From assembly GCA_037447655.1 (NCBI GenBank), contig JBBHKE010002413.1, positions 1 through 64,000 of the forward strand: a stretch of 64,000 nucleotides of DNA, written 5' to 3'. The stretch is from Zygnema cylindricum. Lineage: Eukaryota > Streptophyta > Zygnematophyceae > Zygnematales > Zygnemataceae. The first letter of the stretch is position 1. Every line of letters begins with the position of its first letter. Shown in pieces: positions 34,459-45,846 of this stretch. The notes below the pieces were generated by a model. It worked only from the letters and a program-made list of their open reading frames with translations, made no database searches and had not been told where the DNA came from. Position numbers and translations under genes: made by a program.

Positions 34459-35232
34459 TATACACAAAAAAAGTAAAGGAAAAATAATTTTAAAAGCCCA
34501 TTCAAATGAAAAGAAGAACTCGGAAAAAACATAGAGGAAAAAAAAGGACAATGGCATAGTGCAATACATTTGTAAAATAAGGTTTTTTTTCTTTTTTCCT
34601 CTTCCCGCCCCATTCCTGTTCCTCCAATACTGAACACAACAATATTGATTTTCAACAGCATCTTATGGTTGCCTTACAAGCCTTGGAGGGAAGTTAGTTG
34701 TAGGATGGTCGATAGAATGCTTCCACCCAACGTATTCAAGGTAATAATTCAATTGCTTTAGTGAAAAATCTAGTGTTTTATAAAAGGACAAAATTTATAT
34801 GTATATTTTTGTGAGGAATTTAGTGCAATGAGACTTAGAGTTCAACCTTGTCTCTATAGTTTAAGAAGCAATTGATATGCTTACCAAATCATCAATACAT
34901 GATACCTTTATTTGGAAGAGATCTAAGTTAGTATTGTTTTTGAAAAGTTAGTGTGGATTCCCACAATGAGAGATGGGATGTTAGAATTTGTGATGTGCGA
35001 ATCCGCCAAGTGCTCATGTGAGTATTTTAGTTTGGTTTATTATCTTTTGTCTGTAATTATTTAGTGAGTGTTGAGTTTCGCATTCTTACTGTACACAGTC
35101 CTGTAAGTGTTTAGTTTTGGTTAGTTTTGGTTATGTATGTTTTGATTATTGAAACAGAGTTTATTCCTTAGTATGATTTGGTGAGTGTCTATCCTTTGTG
35201 TTTGTGGCATAAGGTAGGTTACTTGTGATCTT
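34459..35232. other. Spacer with the right half of the interrupted dispersed repeat
   Basis: 34464-34590 resembles 12801-12935 (GGACAATGGC, then GTGCAATAC). The rest is AT-rich, with no recognisable gene. Confidence 0.5.
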
Positions 35233-36594
35233 TGAAATTATTTGGGCTCCATTGCCACATAGAACTCGCAGATCAAAATAAGCTAATCTAGATAGTGCCG
35301 ACTCTAAGTTTATACAAACCCAAATGATTGACCCCTTGACAATCAAAACCCCATTACAGCTTCACCCCAGTGAAGTAAGACTTTATGTGTGCTCAGTTCC
35401 ACCACAAAATGCAAAGTTAGGATACGAGTTTTTGACACATTCACCCACTCTGACTTTCCCTTAGAAATGCGGTAACCCAAGCAGGCAAAAAATCTAACCA
35501 ACCACACTCTTGTGTAGCCTGGACTCCTATGAGTCTGCAGCAACAAGAATCACTGAAATTGGTCTATTGAGTTGATAGTTATGGCTGGCCAAGGTTTGCC
35601 ATTTATACAAGGTGCTCTCTAGGAGAGGCAGCTACCTATCAGAAATATTCTAAGTCCTAAACCCCTCTCTAAACCCTCTAATACTGAGGTACGGACCAAT
35701 CACATTGCTGTTAAGTACATAAACGTACAGGTGTCGGTGTACCTTTTGTACGGCTATTGTACAACATTGCTAAAAAGTCAACACATGTCCTATCGGGATT
35801 CGCTCTTATAATCCCCGGAATTCTTGCTTCCAAACCTTATCTCTCCACGTGGCGCCAGGTCATGCCACGTTATAAAACGGTACCGTACAAGAAAGTACAG
35901 GTGCCGCAGTACTTTCTTTACGAACATAGTACGATATTGCCATAATGTGACATTTCTCACATCCGGATTTGTTGTATTGCGTTCTGTAGATTCCGCAACC
36001 TGTAAGATGTCGCCACGTGTCATCCGAATAGGTGACGTCCATAAACCGCCAAAGTCATCCTTTCGCGAAGTCGGCGCTAATCATGGCTGTCTCATTTATT
36101 TCGGCATTTAATACGGACCGTCGAAACAAATGTCCGTACTATTTGTTTCGTCCGGTACTTAAAAGTACAACTATTTCTATGCCATGTAAACCGTAATCTA
36201 GTTAAATGGAAAACCCTACTAAAAACTATTTAAATATCTACGAAACCGAATATGTCTTATCACTAGTCATAAGCTAAATGAATAAGGCTGACGCTTATTC
36301 GTTACTTGACGGACGGTAGGTAACAAGATCCATTCGTGGGTACGTCAAATACCTTTTTGGTAAGTCTACCAAATCTACACCCTTTCTTCATAGAGAACCT
36401 GCGCAGCTATGGCTCTAGTTCCCTGTCTAGCACTCAGTGGCTACAACAAGTGTAAGGGCTTAGTGAGGGGAGTTCCTTGTCTAGCCTTTAGTGGCTACAA
36501 CAAGTGTAGGGGCTTAGTGAGGGGAGTAAGAGGCAGACCACCTCAGCTCTTTTTCTATCCTAATACAGACCTAGAAAATACTCAAATATCAACA
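35233..36594 (-). repeat. 3' LTR of G2
   Basis: 1362 bp, clearly homologous to 38419-39756 throughout (for example the tracts at 35280-35360 and 38480-38560). It carries the tRNA-like module on the plus strand (36276-36349) and several GTAC clusters. Near its start, the 35-bp block GTGGCTACAACAAGTGTA... appears twice (about 36435-36520). Confidence 0.8.
36276..36349 (+). other. tRNA-like module in the G2 3' LTR, antisense to the element
   Basis: Plus strand: ATAAGCTAAATGAATAAGGC (A-box-like), then TTGACGGACGG, AAGATCCATTC (decayed B box) and TACGTCAA. It is more degenerate than 39460-39535. Confidence 0.4.
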
Positions 36595-36612
36595 CTCCCC
36601 TTATTTTCTAGT

Positions 36613-38414
36613 CTATTTTCTTTTCAACTCCCACAAACAAATAAACAAACACCCTGTCTCCTTTTTCTTTTTCCTTTTTCCTTTCATAAAACTTAAGAAA
36701 ATGCTCTCGTATTTAACACAGTGCATTAGCTGAACTGTAATAATAATTGCATCACATATTTTATTTAACATCCCACTTTTTATAAATCCGAGCAAAGATT
36801 TTATCCACCTCACACACAAAGCGATATCCCTCTTGTGATCCAAAAAGCCAGCCCCATCTCCAATCTGCAACATACACCCAGATGGTAACCCTTTTAGAGG
36901 CACACCTTCATAAACACCACAACTCCCTTTAGCGATGTCAAACCCATTGCCCGCAAAAATTGAACTTTTCTTACTCTCTCCCATGGATTTTTTTCCACTC
37001 TCTCTTTCTAAATTTATTCCCAATAAATATTTCTCCTCCCCTAAACCTTTTATTAAATATTCCTCTTCTCCCCCATCTTTTAAAAGCCCTTCGAGTTTCA
37101 CTTCTCCCCTTTCTTCGATATCCGTTGAAGTCTCCCTTTTCGACCAGTTTTTTGTTTCCCAATTATCTATAAAATTATCCTCATTAATTTTACCTTTCCC
37201 GTTTTCACTTATGGATCCTAGATCTGACTTTTGCATTTCTAAGTCATCCACTCTACACTCCTCGACATCCTCAAGTGCCTCCCCTCTCTTTACTTCCCTT
37301 ATACTTCCAAAAGCACACTTTTGCCTTCGTGGAATTTCAGTGTACTTTTCTCTCTTCTCCATTCTAACGATGTGAAGAAGCTCCAAGATTTCTTCATCCT
37401 CTTTCTCCTCTTCCTATTCTTCCTCCTCATTCGCACCCCTACTTCTAAGTTCTTCCAAACGAGGACACTCCTCCATATGGTGACCTAGTTCGCTACAAAA
37501 GAAGCAAACCCCTTTTTCCAAAGCTCCCTTTTTTTTTCTTCTCCTTCTCTTTCCACCAAAGTTTAGATAAGGTTTACCTTTGTCTTTCTTCCTCTCATCA
37601 CGCTTCCGCCAATCACCACCAGCAGTAAATGCATTCACCCTCTCACTTATCCTACGAAGCTCCAAGGTGCTTTCCCTCACAAGTATTATCCCCATGGTGA
37701 TGCTCCAAGTCCACGAGGAGCCATCATGTCCCTGCATACGGTAAATGATGTCTTTATACTCATCTGGGAGTTTCATGATTAGTGTATTAATCTTTTTTTC
37801 CTCAGATTCTCCATATCCCGCACTAGCAAGCTCAACATATAACGCAACAATATCATTGCAAAACTCTATCATGCTGCCGCTTATATAAACATAGGCCTCT
37901 ATTTCCTGTTTTACTAATTGCTGCCTCTGAATAGTCTCACTCTTAGAAATCTGATCTAGTGTTTCCCAAATTTCGGAAGACTTGGTTAGATTTAAAAGAG
38001 TGATAGCTATGAACTTAGACACATTTCTAAGTATGAGATGTTTAACTATAGTGTTTTTATTCTCCCAAATTTTATTATCATTTTCTTCTGTTTTACTAAC
38101 AACCCCTCTATGTGGAGCTGTGGCGGAGAGCCTAGCTCTCCTCACCATAGGTGTCCCTTTATCCTTCTCCACCATTTCCCCTTCCACGGCAATGATTTTC
38201 CCTTCACCTTCCGTTGCATCTCAACTCCGGTTGGTTTTTTGGGCAGCCCCAGATGATTCTCCATAGTGAGCTCCTCCAATGCGCTTGGCGAACACCTCAC
38301 TTGTCCCAAAACAATTCCACAAAAATGCTTCTCAAAAAACAATCACTCTATCGTAAACTCCCAATAAGTGAAGTTTGTTCTATCGAATATAGGCACCCTA
38401 GATGGTGGGCCCAT
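36613..38414 (-). pseudogene. Gag with conserved unknown tail, element G2
   Basis: Starts at ATG 38412-38414 (MGPPSRVP), aligned to codon 9 of the G1 gag; the upstream LTR ATG of G1 is lost (ATGGAG has become AAAGAG). The frame has a TGA after YWEFTIE and a shift near 38190. The Gag helical region and CCHC knuckle follow (CFFCSELGHHMEEC, about 37455-37500). One stop (37414-37416) separates the knuckle from the tail at 36613-37386. The tail aligns to that of G1 (LELLHI, YTEIPR, GLGEEKYLLGI, CMLQIGDGAG, MCDAIII) and ends in Lys-rich sequence. Confidence 0.75.
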
Positions 38415-38418
38415 AAAC

Positions 38419-39756
38419 TGAAATTCTATGGGCTCTTTTGCCACACAACTCGCAGATCAAAAGAAGCTAATCTAGATAGTGCCGCCTCTAAGTTTATACA
38501 AATCAAAATGATTGACCCCTTGACAATCAGAACCCCATTACAGCTTCACCCCTGAAAAGTAAGACTTTTTGCGTGCTCAGTTCCACCACAGAATGCTAAG
38601 TTAGAATATGAGTTTTTGACACATTCACCCACTTTGACTTTCCCTTAGAAATGCAGCCACCTTGGCAGGCAAAAACTCTAACGGCCTACCTTCCTGTGTG
38701 GCCTGGAATCCCTTGAGTTGGCAGCAACAAGAATCACTCAAATTGGTCAACTGAGTTGATAGTTATGGTTGGCCAAAGTTTGCGATTTATACAAGGTGCT
38801 CTCTGGGAGAGGCAACTACCTACCAGAAATATTTGAAGTCCTAAACCCCTCTCTAAACCCTCTAGTACTGAGGTACGGACCAATCACATTGCTGTGTAGT
38901 ACATAAAGGTACAGGTGCCGGTGTACCTTTCGTACAACTATCGTACGACATGGCTGAAAAGTCAACACATGTTGTATCGGGATTCGCTCTTATAATCTTC
39001 GAAATTCATGCTTCCAAATCTTATCTCTCCACGTGGCGCCAGGTCATGCCACGTCATAAAACGGTACCGTACAAGAAAGTACAGGTGTCGGAGTACTTTT
39101 TGTACGAACATAGTACGATATTGCCATAATGTGACATTTGTTACATTCGGATTTGTTGTGTTCTGTTCCGTAGATTCTGCAACCTGTACGATGTCGCCAC
39201 GTGTCATCCGGAGAGGTAACGTCCATAAACCGCCAAAATAATCCTTTCGCGAAGTCGGCGCTAATCACGGCCGTCCGATTTATTTCGGCATTTTATACGG
39301 ACCGTCGAAACAAATGTCCGTACTATTTGTTTCGTCTGGTACTTAAAAGTACAACTATTTCTATGCCATGTAAACCGTAATCTAGTTAAATGGAAAACAC
39401 TACTAAAAACTATTTAAATATTTACCAAACCCAATATGTCTAATCACTAGTCATAGACTAAATGGATAAAGCTAATGGCTATTCGTTACTTGACGGACGG
39501 TGGGTACCAGGATCAATTCCTGGGTCCGTCAAATATCTTTTTGGTAAGTCTACCAAATGTACGACTTTTCTTCATAGTGAGCCTACACAGCCATGGCTCA
39601 GCTCTAGCTCCCTGTCCAGCCTTTAGTGACTACAACAAGTGTGGGGGCTTAGTGAAGGGAGTTAAGTGTAGGGGCTTAGTGTAGGGAGTTAGAGGCAGAC
39701 CACCTCAGCTTTTTTTCTATCCTAATACAGATCTATAAAATACTCAAATTTCAACA
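38419..39756 (-). repeat. 5' LTR of G2
   Basis: 1338 bp. It starts at 39756 with TGTTGAAATTTGAGT and contains the tRNA-like module (39460-39535) and dense GTAC palindromes at 38890-38950 and 39060-39120. Confidence 0.8.
39460..39535 (+). other. tRNA-like module in the G2 5' LTR, antisense to the element
   Basis: Plus strand: TAGACTAAATGGATAAAGC (A-box-like), then a hairpin whose arms are TTGACGGAC and GTCCGTCAA, enclosing CCAGGATCAATTCCTGG, a B-box-like T-arm. Confidence 0.5.
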
Positions 39757-40872
39757 GTTATACGGAAATTATTTCGCATCGATATGTTTTAAACATGAGA
39801 ATTTATTCGAGTGAGTGAAGAGTCAGCTCGCTTAATGTATTTGTATTATGCCGAACCTTTTATGATAATGTTGTGTGCTTTTTGTGAAATTTCGCTTAAA
39901 TGTTTTTGTGTGACGTCCGCTTTATAGTGCATGATCTTTGTTCACTCTTTAGTGTGTAAACGAATGAAAATCCAAAATAAACCCTAAAAACGCCTTAAGA
40001 AATTACCATAAAAAACTCTTTCCTTCACCTTTTTCCCATCCCTTCCTCTACCTTCTAGGAGCACGCCATAGCCCTTCATCTCAACCGGCTGGAATGATTG
40101 TTATTCTTATTAATATTATTATTTATGTTTATATTAATGCCACTATATCATTATATGCTTTAGGTATTGAGATTTTTCATTATTAATATTATTTATATAA
40201 ACGTTAATTAATTTTGTTTTTTTATTTTTCTTGTCTTTCTTTATATTATTAATTGTTGTCATTACATTATGTTTATTATTCTTGAATACCATTATCAACA
40301 ACTATAATTATTTGTAATTCTATTGATAATAATTCTTCATTAAATTATAATCACTGTTAATTACTACTACAATTATTATTATTTTATATTAGTAATACGA
40401 CTATTATACTTAATTTGATTATTATTATCATCATCAATAATTGTTATTATCACTAATTAAAATTGACTCTAACTATGATTATTATTCACTTACATAAAGT
40501 AAAAGTTTCTTAAAAATAAAAGTTATGATTATTTATCATAATTACTAGTTACAAGACTTAATTATGATTTTCATTAAGGTTTATTTACCATAACAAATAA
40601 AACTTGTTATTCATTGCAAAAATTGTTATTATAATCTATACTAGTTTTTAACTATTTCATATTCTTACTGCAAACTGCGATTGTTAATCGTGACTATAAT
40701 AAAATCTTATTATCTATTACTATTTATTGTTATTGTTATTTCCCACATCAATTGTTATATATCCTTATCTCTCCCTCTCTCCCTCCCCCCCTCTCCTCTT
40801 CCCATCCCCCCCTCTCCCCTTCATCTCCCCCCTCCCTCCCTCCCTCTCGATACCTCCCTTTCCCTACCCATC
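39757..40872. other. AT-rich low-complexity stretch next to the gap
   Basis: 40090-40680 is dominated by irregular TTA/ATT triplets and holds no gene. 40770-40872 is a pyrimidine-rich CCCTC/CTTCC simple repeat running into the gap. Confidence 0.7.
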
Positions 40873-41491
40873 NNNNNNNNNNNNNNNNNNNNNNNNNNNN
40901 NNNNNNNNNNNNNNNNNNNNNNNNNNNNNNNNNNNNNNNNNNNNNNNNNNNNNNNNNNNNNNNNNNNNNNNNNNNNNNNNNNNNNNNNNNNNNNNNNNNN
41001 NNNNNNNNNNNNNNNNNNNNNNNNNNNNNNNNNNNNNNNNNNNNNNNNNNNNNNNNNNNNNNNNNNNNNNNNNNNNNNNNNNNNNNNNNNNNNNNNNNNN
41101 NNNNNNNNNNNNNNNNNNNNNNNNNNNNNNNNNNNNNNNNNNNNNNNNNNNNNNNNNNNNNNNNNNNNNNNNNNNNNNNNNNNNNNNNNNNNNNNNNNNN
41201 NNNNNNNNNNNNNNNNNNNNNNNNNNNNNNNNNNNNNNNNNNNNNNNNNNNNNNNNNNNNNNNNNNNNNNNNNNNNNNNNNNNNNNNNNNNNNNNNNNNN
41301 NNNNNNNNNNNNNNNNNNNNNNNNNNNNNNNNNNNNNNNNNNNNNNNNNNNNNNNNNNNNNNNNNNNNNNNNNNNNNNNNNNNNNNNNNNNNNNNNNNNN
41401 NNNNNNNNNNNNNNNNNNNNNNNNNNNNNNNNNNNNNNNNNNNNNNNNNNNNNNNNNNNNNNNNNNNNNNNNNNNNNNNNNNNNNNNNNNN
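40873..41491. other. Assembly gap (619 N)
   Basis: A run of N. Long open frames that cross it are artefacts. Confidence 1.
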
Positions 41492-44400
41492 TATCGATAA
41501 TCTCATATATTGCGATTAAGCCACAGGGACTTAAAACTGGGGTTTTGGACTTTATCTTAGGTATTGCGATAAACTCCTGCACCTGGTATTAGACGGTGCA
41601 GAGTCCATGATTTGATTTTAGTTATTGCGATTAAAAAAAAACTGCGATAAATTAGGAACTGAGATTATCGCTAACTGATAAGTAAAGCGTTTTGAATCCC
41701 TTGCGCTGTTTAGCATTCATAACCGAATAAGGCAGCATGTAAAACATGATTGTTAACCGTTAACCGACCGTCGTTTACGAAAAAAAAAAAAACCGAATCT
41801 TGATTTTTCGCGACTAACTGTGCCCGCCCGTAACCGAAAAAGTACAAAATGTACGACGGAATAAGCCAATACTTACGATTTGTCGCGTTCCCTAAGTTTT
41901 GCGAAATGAATAGTCAATCGCTATTAGAGTCAAGGATTAAATAGCGTCAAAAAAAAATTAGCGTTATTGATTTTAGTTTAGTACCTGAGACGTGGCAGAT
42001 TATGGTCCACGTCCTCAAATAGCGTTATGGATTCTATTTCAGGTTTTGGGGTCAAAATTCAGGGACACCGAATTAGCGTTATATACTCTAATAGCTATTG
42101 GCGGTGTACTGTGTCAGATTTGCGACGCTTTGTCGCGTTGCCTAAGATTTGTGAAATGAATATTATACTACCGTGCCAGATTTGCGACGCTAATCAAGAT
42201 ACCACGTTCTTCCACGATACCAAAAGTACAAAGAACAATAATGTTGGAAAAAAAAAAGTACAAAATTTTCATTTTTTTTGGTTTTTTGTTTGAGTGACCG
42301 TAACTGACCGGCTTTTTTTTCCTGGTGAGTCAACCGACCGTAACCGCCCGACCCCCAAAATATGGCAACCGAATCCGTTCCGGATCCGGCGCTGGCGGTC
42401 GGTTAACGGTCGGTCACGGTTTCGGTTGACCGTTTGCGACCTCTGCCGCTCGACGCTCGCACCAAACCGAACCGACAGAAAAGTACAGTATTGAACGAAA
42501 CAAAACGTAACTGATGCGAACCGAACAAAACATTTGACTGCGCGATTTCGGCCGACGCCGATTCGCCCAATATAATAACATTTCGCTGTCGATGTAAGAC
42601 TGTTGATTCGTATATAGTGTGGCTCGATTTCGTCGCGCGTGACGACGCGCATTTTTTTCATTTAATTTCAAATGATGTGGTTCGTTTTATTATAACAGTT
42701 TATTTCGTTTTTTGCGTTATAATATTTCCTTACGAAACTTATAGTACTTCAGTTTAAAATTGTTTCGTTTCACTATGCGTCTAAGTTCAATGTAACGATT
42801 ACACGATTAAATTTCAAATTTGCGGCTAAGTTCTCTCACCGTGGAGCTCACATAACGACAAAAAGTGACTGCCTGCAACACTTTTTATTTACATGTGGTT
42901 GCCGCAGTTTTGTTACCGTAAACGTTCGCCGGCCGTGTGAATTGCTAAATTTATTATGACGGTCGACGTTCGCAAGCGCGGCATAATTTTAAGCGGTTGA
43001 AAAATATTTTCAAAGTCAAAGTTGTTCAACCGATTGACCGTCAAATTTATAGTCAACGGTGCTTTATTTGTACCTGTGTGTACTTCAATTTACGTTTTTT
43101 GACAAAATGACGTGACTGTCCGCAACCAAAACAGTCTCTGTCATTATCAATTCCCTTCATTAATTCCTTTAGTTTGTTTGACGCGTGTCGGGCACCAAGT
43201 GGCGGGGAATGAATTGTACGGAAAGTTTCGTACTCACAGGGTTTTGCGCTAAAAAATAAAGTAAGTTCGCTATGTTACAAGTACGTTGGCCGTATCCTTT
43301 AAAAGAAGAAGATTTTAGTCCAAAAAGGCGATGATGGTTTAACCCATAGTTGTTCAAACCGTTTAGTACTAACGATTCAATCGCGGCGAATTATACGTAA
43401 GTAATGCATTGAACGATTTGAAAAAATCGTTAAAATCGTTAGTGATTTTGTATCCGTACTATTTCGTACATGTAAAAAAATCCGTAGGATCGTACAGAAT
43501 TCAAACTTACCGCGCGCAAATGGTGCAACACTAAAACGTCTCTTTTCGTAAAAGTCCGTACATTTTTGGGGAAAAATCTGTACATTTCCGTAAATTTCTG
43601 TACGTTTCCGTGAAAGTTCTGTTCAGTTTACCGGACAGAAAGTAATAAGAAGTGCAACGTCTCTTTTCGTCAAATTCCGTACATCTCCTTACATTTCCCC
43701 GGAAACTTTCCTTCAGTTTACCTTACAGAAAGTACTCCGCTTTTTTTTGTGATTTTTCCAAGAGTCACGAATTATACTTAGAAATCGGAAAAAAATAAAA
43801 AATCGCACGATTTGAACTACAGCGGTTTAACCATCTCGGTACAAATTATGATTGAAATGGAATATGATCGAAAGAGAGAAATATAAAAACTATGTTTAAA
43901 GGTAAGAGATAAAAATCCCTTTGGACTTTATAAGCATAACAAACGTAAAGCAAAACTATAAATCTGTAATTGCAAGCTAAAAAAAGAGTACACAACTAAA
44001 CTAGCACGAATCACTACTTCATACCCAAAAAACAAAAGAAAAAGCGAGACCTCGGCCAATAGCTTAAGACTATACCACACTAAAAATCAAAAATCACTAA
44101 ATATTTAAGTTTTCTTTTAGGTTTTATTTGTAGATCCAGCACTGCACCAAATCGTGGTCAAAGCTACGTGCTCCAGTATTCTCTCAAATTTAATTTTTGG
44201 GGTGGCAAGCCTGTAACCAAACATCGTTCGAATTGGGATTTTATCAAATTGGAGTCTCACCTTTTATATCGAAGCATATTCTTCGATGCAGTACTTGAAA
44301 TGTGGTACAGGTAGTTGGCCTGAGATTATTGTGGTGGGTTTAAATACAATATGTCACTCTAAAATTGCGATATGTTCTCGTTTTGCCTTTCTATAACGAG

Positions 44401-45846
44401 AAAATGTTTTTTTGAGTCTCCATCCCACAATGTTCTTTCGAACAACATCCCATAATGATATGTCGAACAGTCACTGCGTTTTGTCACCGTGTTGATTAAA
44501 TAACTTTTGTTATTTCCGATAGGATGTGGGTACACTGTCTGATTGATGCAATTAAAAATATTGACAAATTATAAAACATCAACTTGCTATGACAGTCTCC
44601 AGTTGATCTGCGAACAAATTCTACGCCGTTTAACGTAGAAAAAAGTTTCTGCTGCATTTGGCATGATGTTTTTTTTTTATTGATTTTTTTTGGTTGCCAA
44701 TACTCATGGTGTCCCATAATCGGAAGACATTATATGTGGTGAACACATTGTATATACTTACAATACCGTACAATACGTGTATTTTATGGGGTCATCACGT
44801 GTAGCGTTTCCAATTGTTTTCTCACATTTAAACTATGGTTTAGACGATGTTTTCACTCAAATTACTACAAGCAACAAGACTAAAGTGAGATTTTTGTATG
44901 GGGAACTGTACATTGCTCCTAGCAATTACTCAGAGCTTCAACAAACAGTGTAAAAGAGGACAGATGCAGCAAATACAAAATTTTGACCATAATACTAAAG
45001 GATCATCAAGCAGAGATGAGAGAAAGCATACAAATTTGTTTCTTCATTGTATCTGTTTGCGACAAATCAAGAAATAACACGGGTTCCATATTTACACCAG
45101 CACCATTGCAAATCATTTTCGAGTGACTTTTCTGACGGTAGTACCTTGTACAAATAATATATTCGAACCAATTGAACATCCTACAGATGATGATAATGAC
45201 AAAGAAACAAACTCAAAAGGAACCGAACAAAACCAGGGAAAAGAAGAGGGCGGGGAGAGATGCAAAACACCAATTAACACTGATAACAATAGAACAAAAT
45301 ATTACCGGTTAGTCATGTGTACGTCACGCTTCTTCACATGTGAAAACAGTTCAACCATGAGCAAAATTTGTCTGACTCTGAAGAAGAAGGACGCACCGAA
45401 AAAGACATAGGAACTTCACACGTCAAGGAAACTGCCCAATGAGAAGTAATTGAAACTTTATTTGTTTAATAATTGCTTTTGCCATCTGACAAAAACCAAA
45501 TTGGTTGCAATGTTGATACAAAAATGTTGCTCTAATTAATTGCACAATACATTTGCCCGGAAAAAAAAAAATTTACAAGAGTAAACTGTGATGATGGGAG
45601 AATCTCATCCACCTTAGCTGACAAAAGAAAACAGTCCCACCAACGATCCTCGCAACCCTCCCATGGTATCACTTACCACAAAAACGTTACAGGATACCAA
45701 AAAAAAAGTTGTTGCCACGAGAAAATTGGTTAGCGAGCTCGAGAGCTCCAAGAAGCCTTGTAAACGACAAGAATGTGGCTTGATATTTGCAGATCCGGCC
45801 TCCTCTTCAAAGTAATAATTCCATTCACACACATCACTCGATCACC
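41492..45846. other. Long stretch without a recognisable gene
   Basis: Contains a MITE (about 41930-42112), a GC-richer stretch at 42290-42660 with many CCGACCG/CGGTCGG copies in both orientations, and a run of GTAC-containing motifs at 43450-43700. A block at 44757-44830 (CGTGTAGCGTTTCCAATTGTT) resembles 60765-60800. Open frames at 42269-42671 and 45123-45410 do not look like known proteins. Confidence 0.5.
41930..42112. mobile_element. MITE-like repeat, GCGGTGTAC end
   Basis: Repeated AATTAGCGTTAT blocks on both sides and a right end TATTGGCGGTGTAC. Related to 24460-24988 and 48962-49092. Confidence 0.45.

Larger units (their letters stand above)
35233..39756 (-). mobile_element. Gag-only Copia-type element G2
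   Basis: Minus-strand element with LTRs at 38419-39756 (5') and 35233-36594 (3'), starting TGTTGAAAT and ending AATTTCA (the 3' copy with a few changes just before the end). The internal part is only gag-like coding sequence, as in element G1. A polypurine tract (AGAAAATAAGGGGAG) precedes the 3' LTR. The flanking 5-mers (GTTAT above, ATCTT below) do not match, so there is no target duplication; recombination between elements or decay may explain this. Confidence 0.8.

Noticed and set aside
35228-39761. Target-site duplication of gag-only element G2
   Set aside because: The flanking 5-mers ATCTT and GTTAT do not match under the best LTR boundaries.
40681-41592. Open frames of about 250-300 codons
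   Set aside because: They consist mostly of the N gap; the flanks are simple repeats.
45123-45410. Acidic open frame as a gene
   Set aside because: There is no family resemblance, splice context or conservation evidence, and the composition fits chance in AT-rich DNA.
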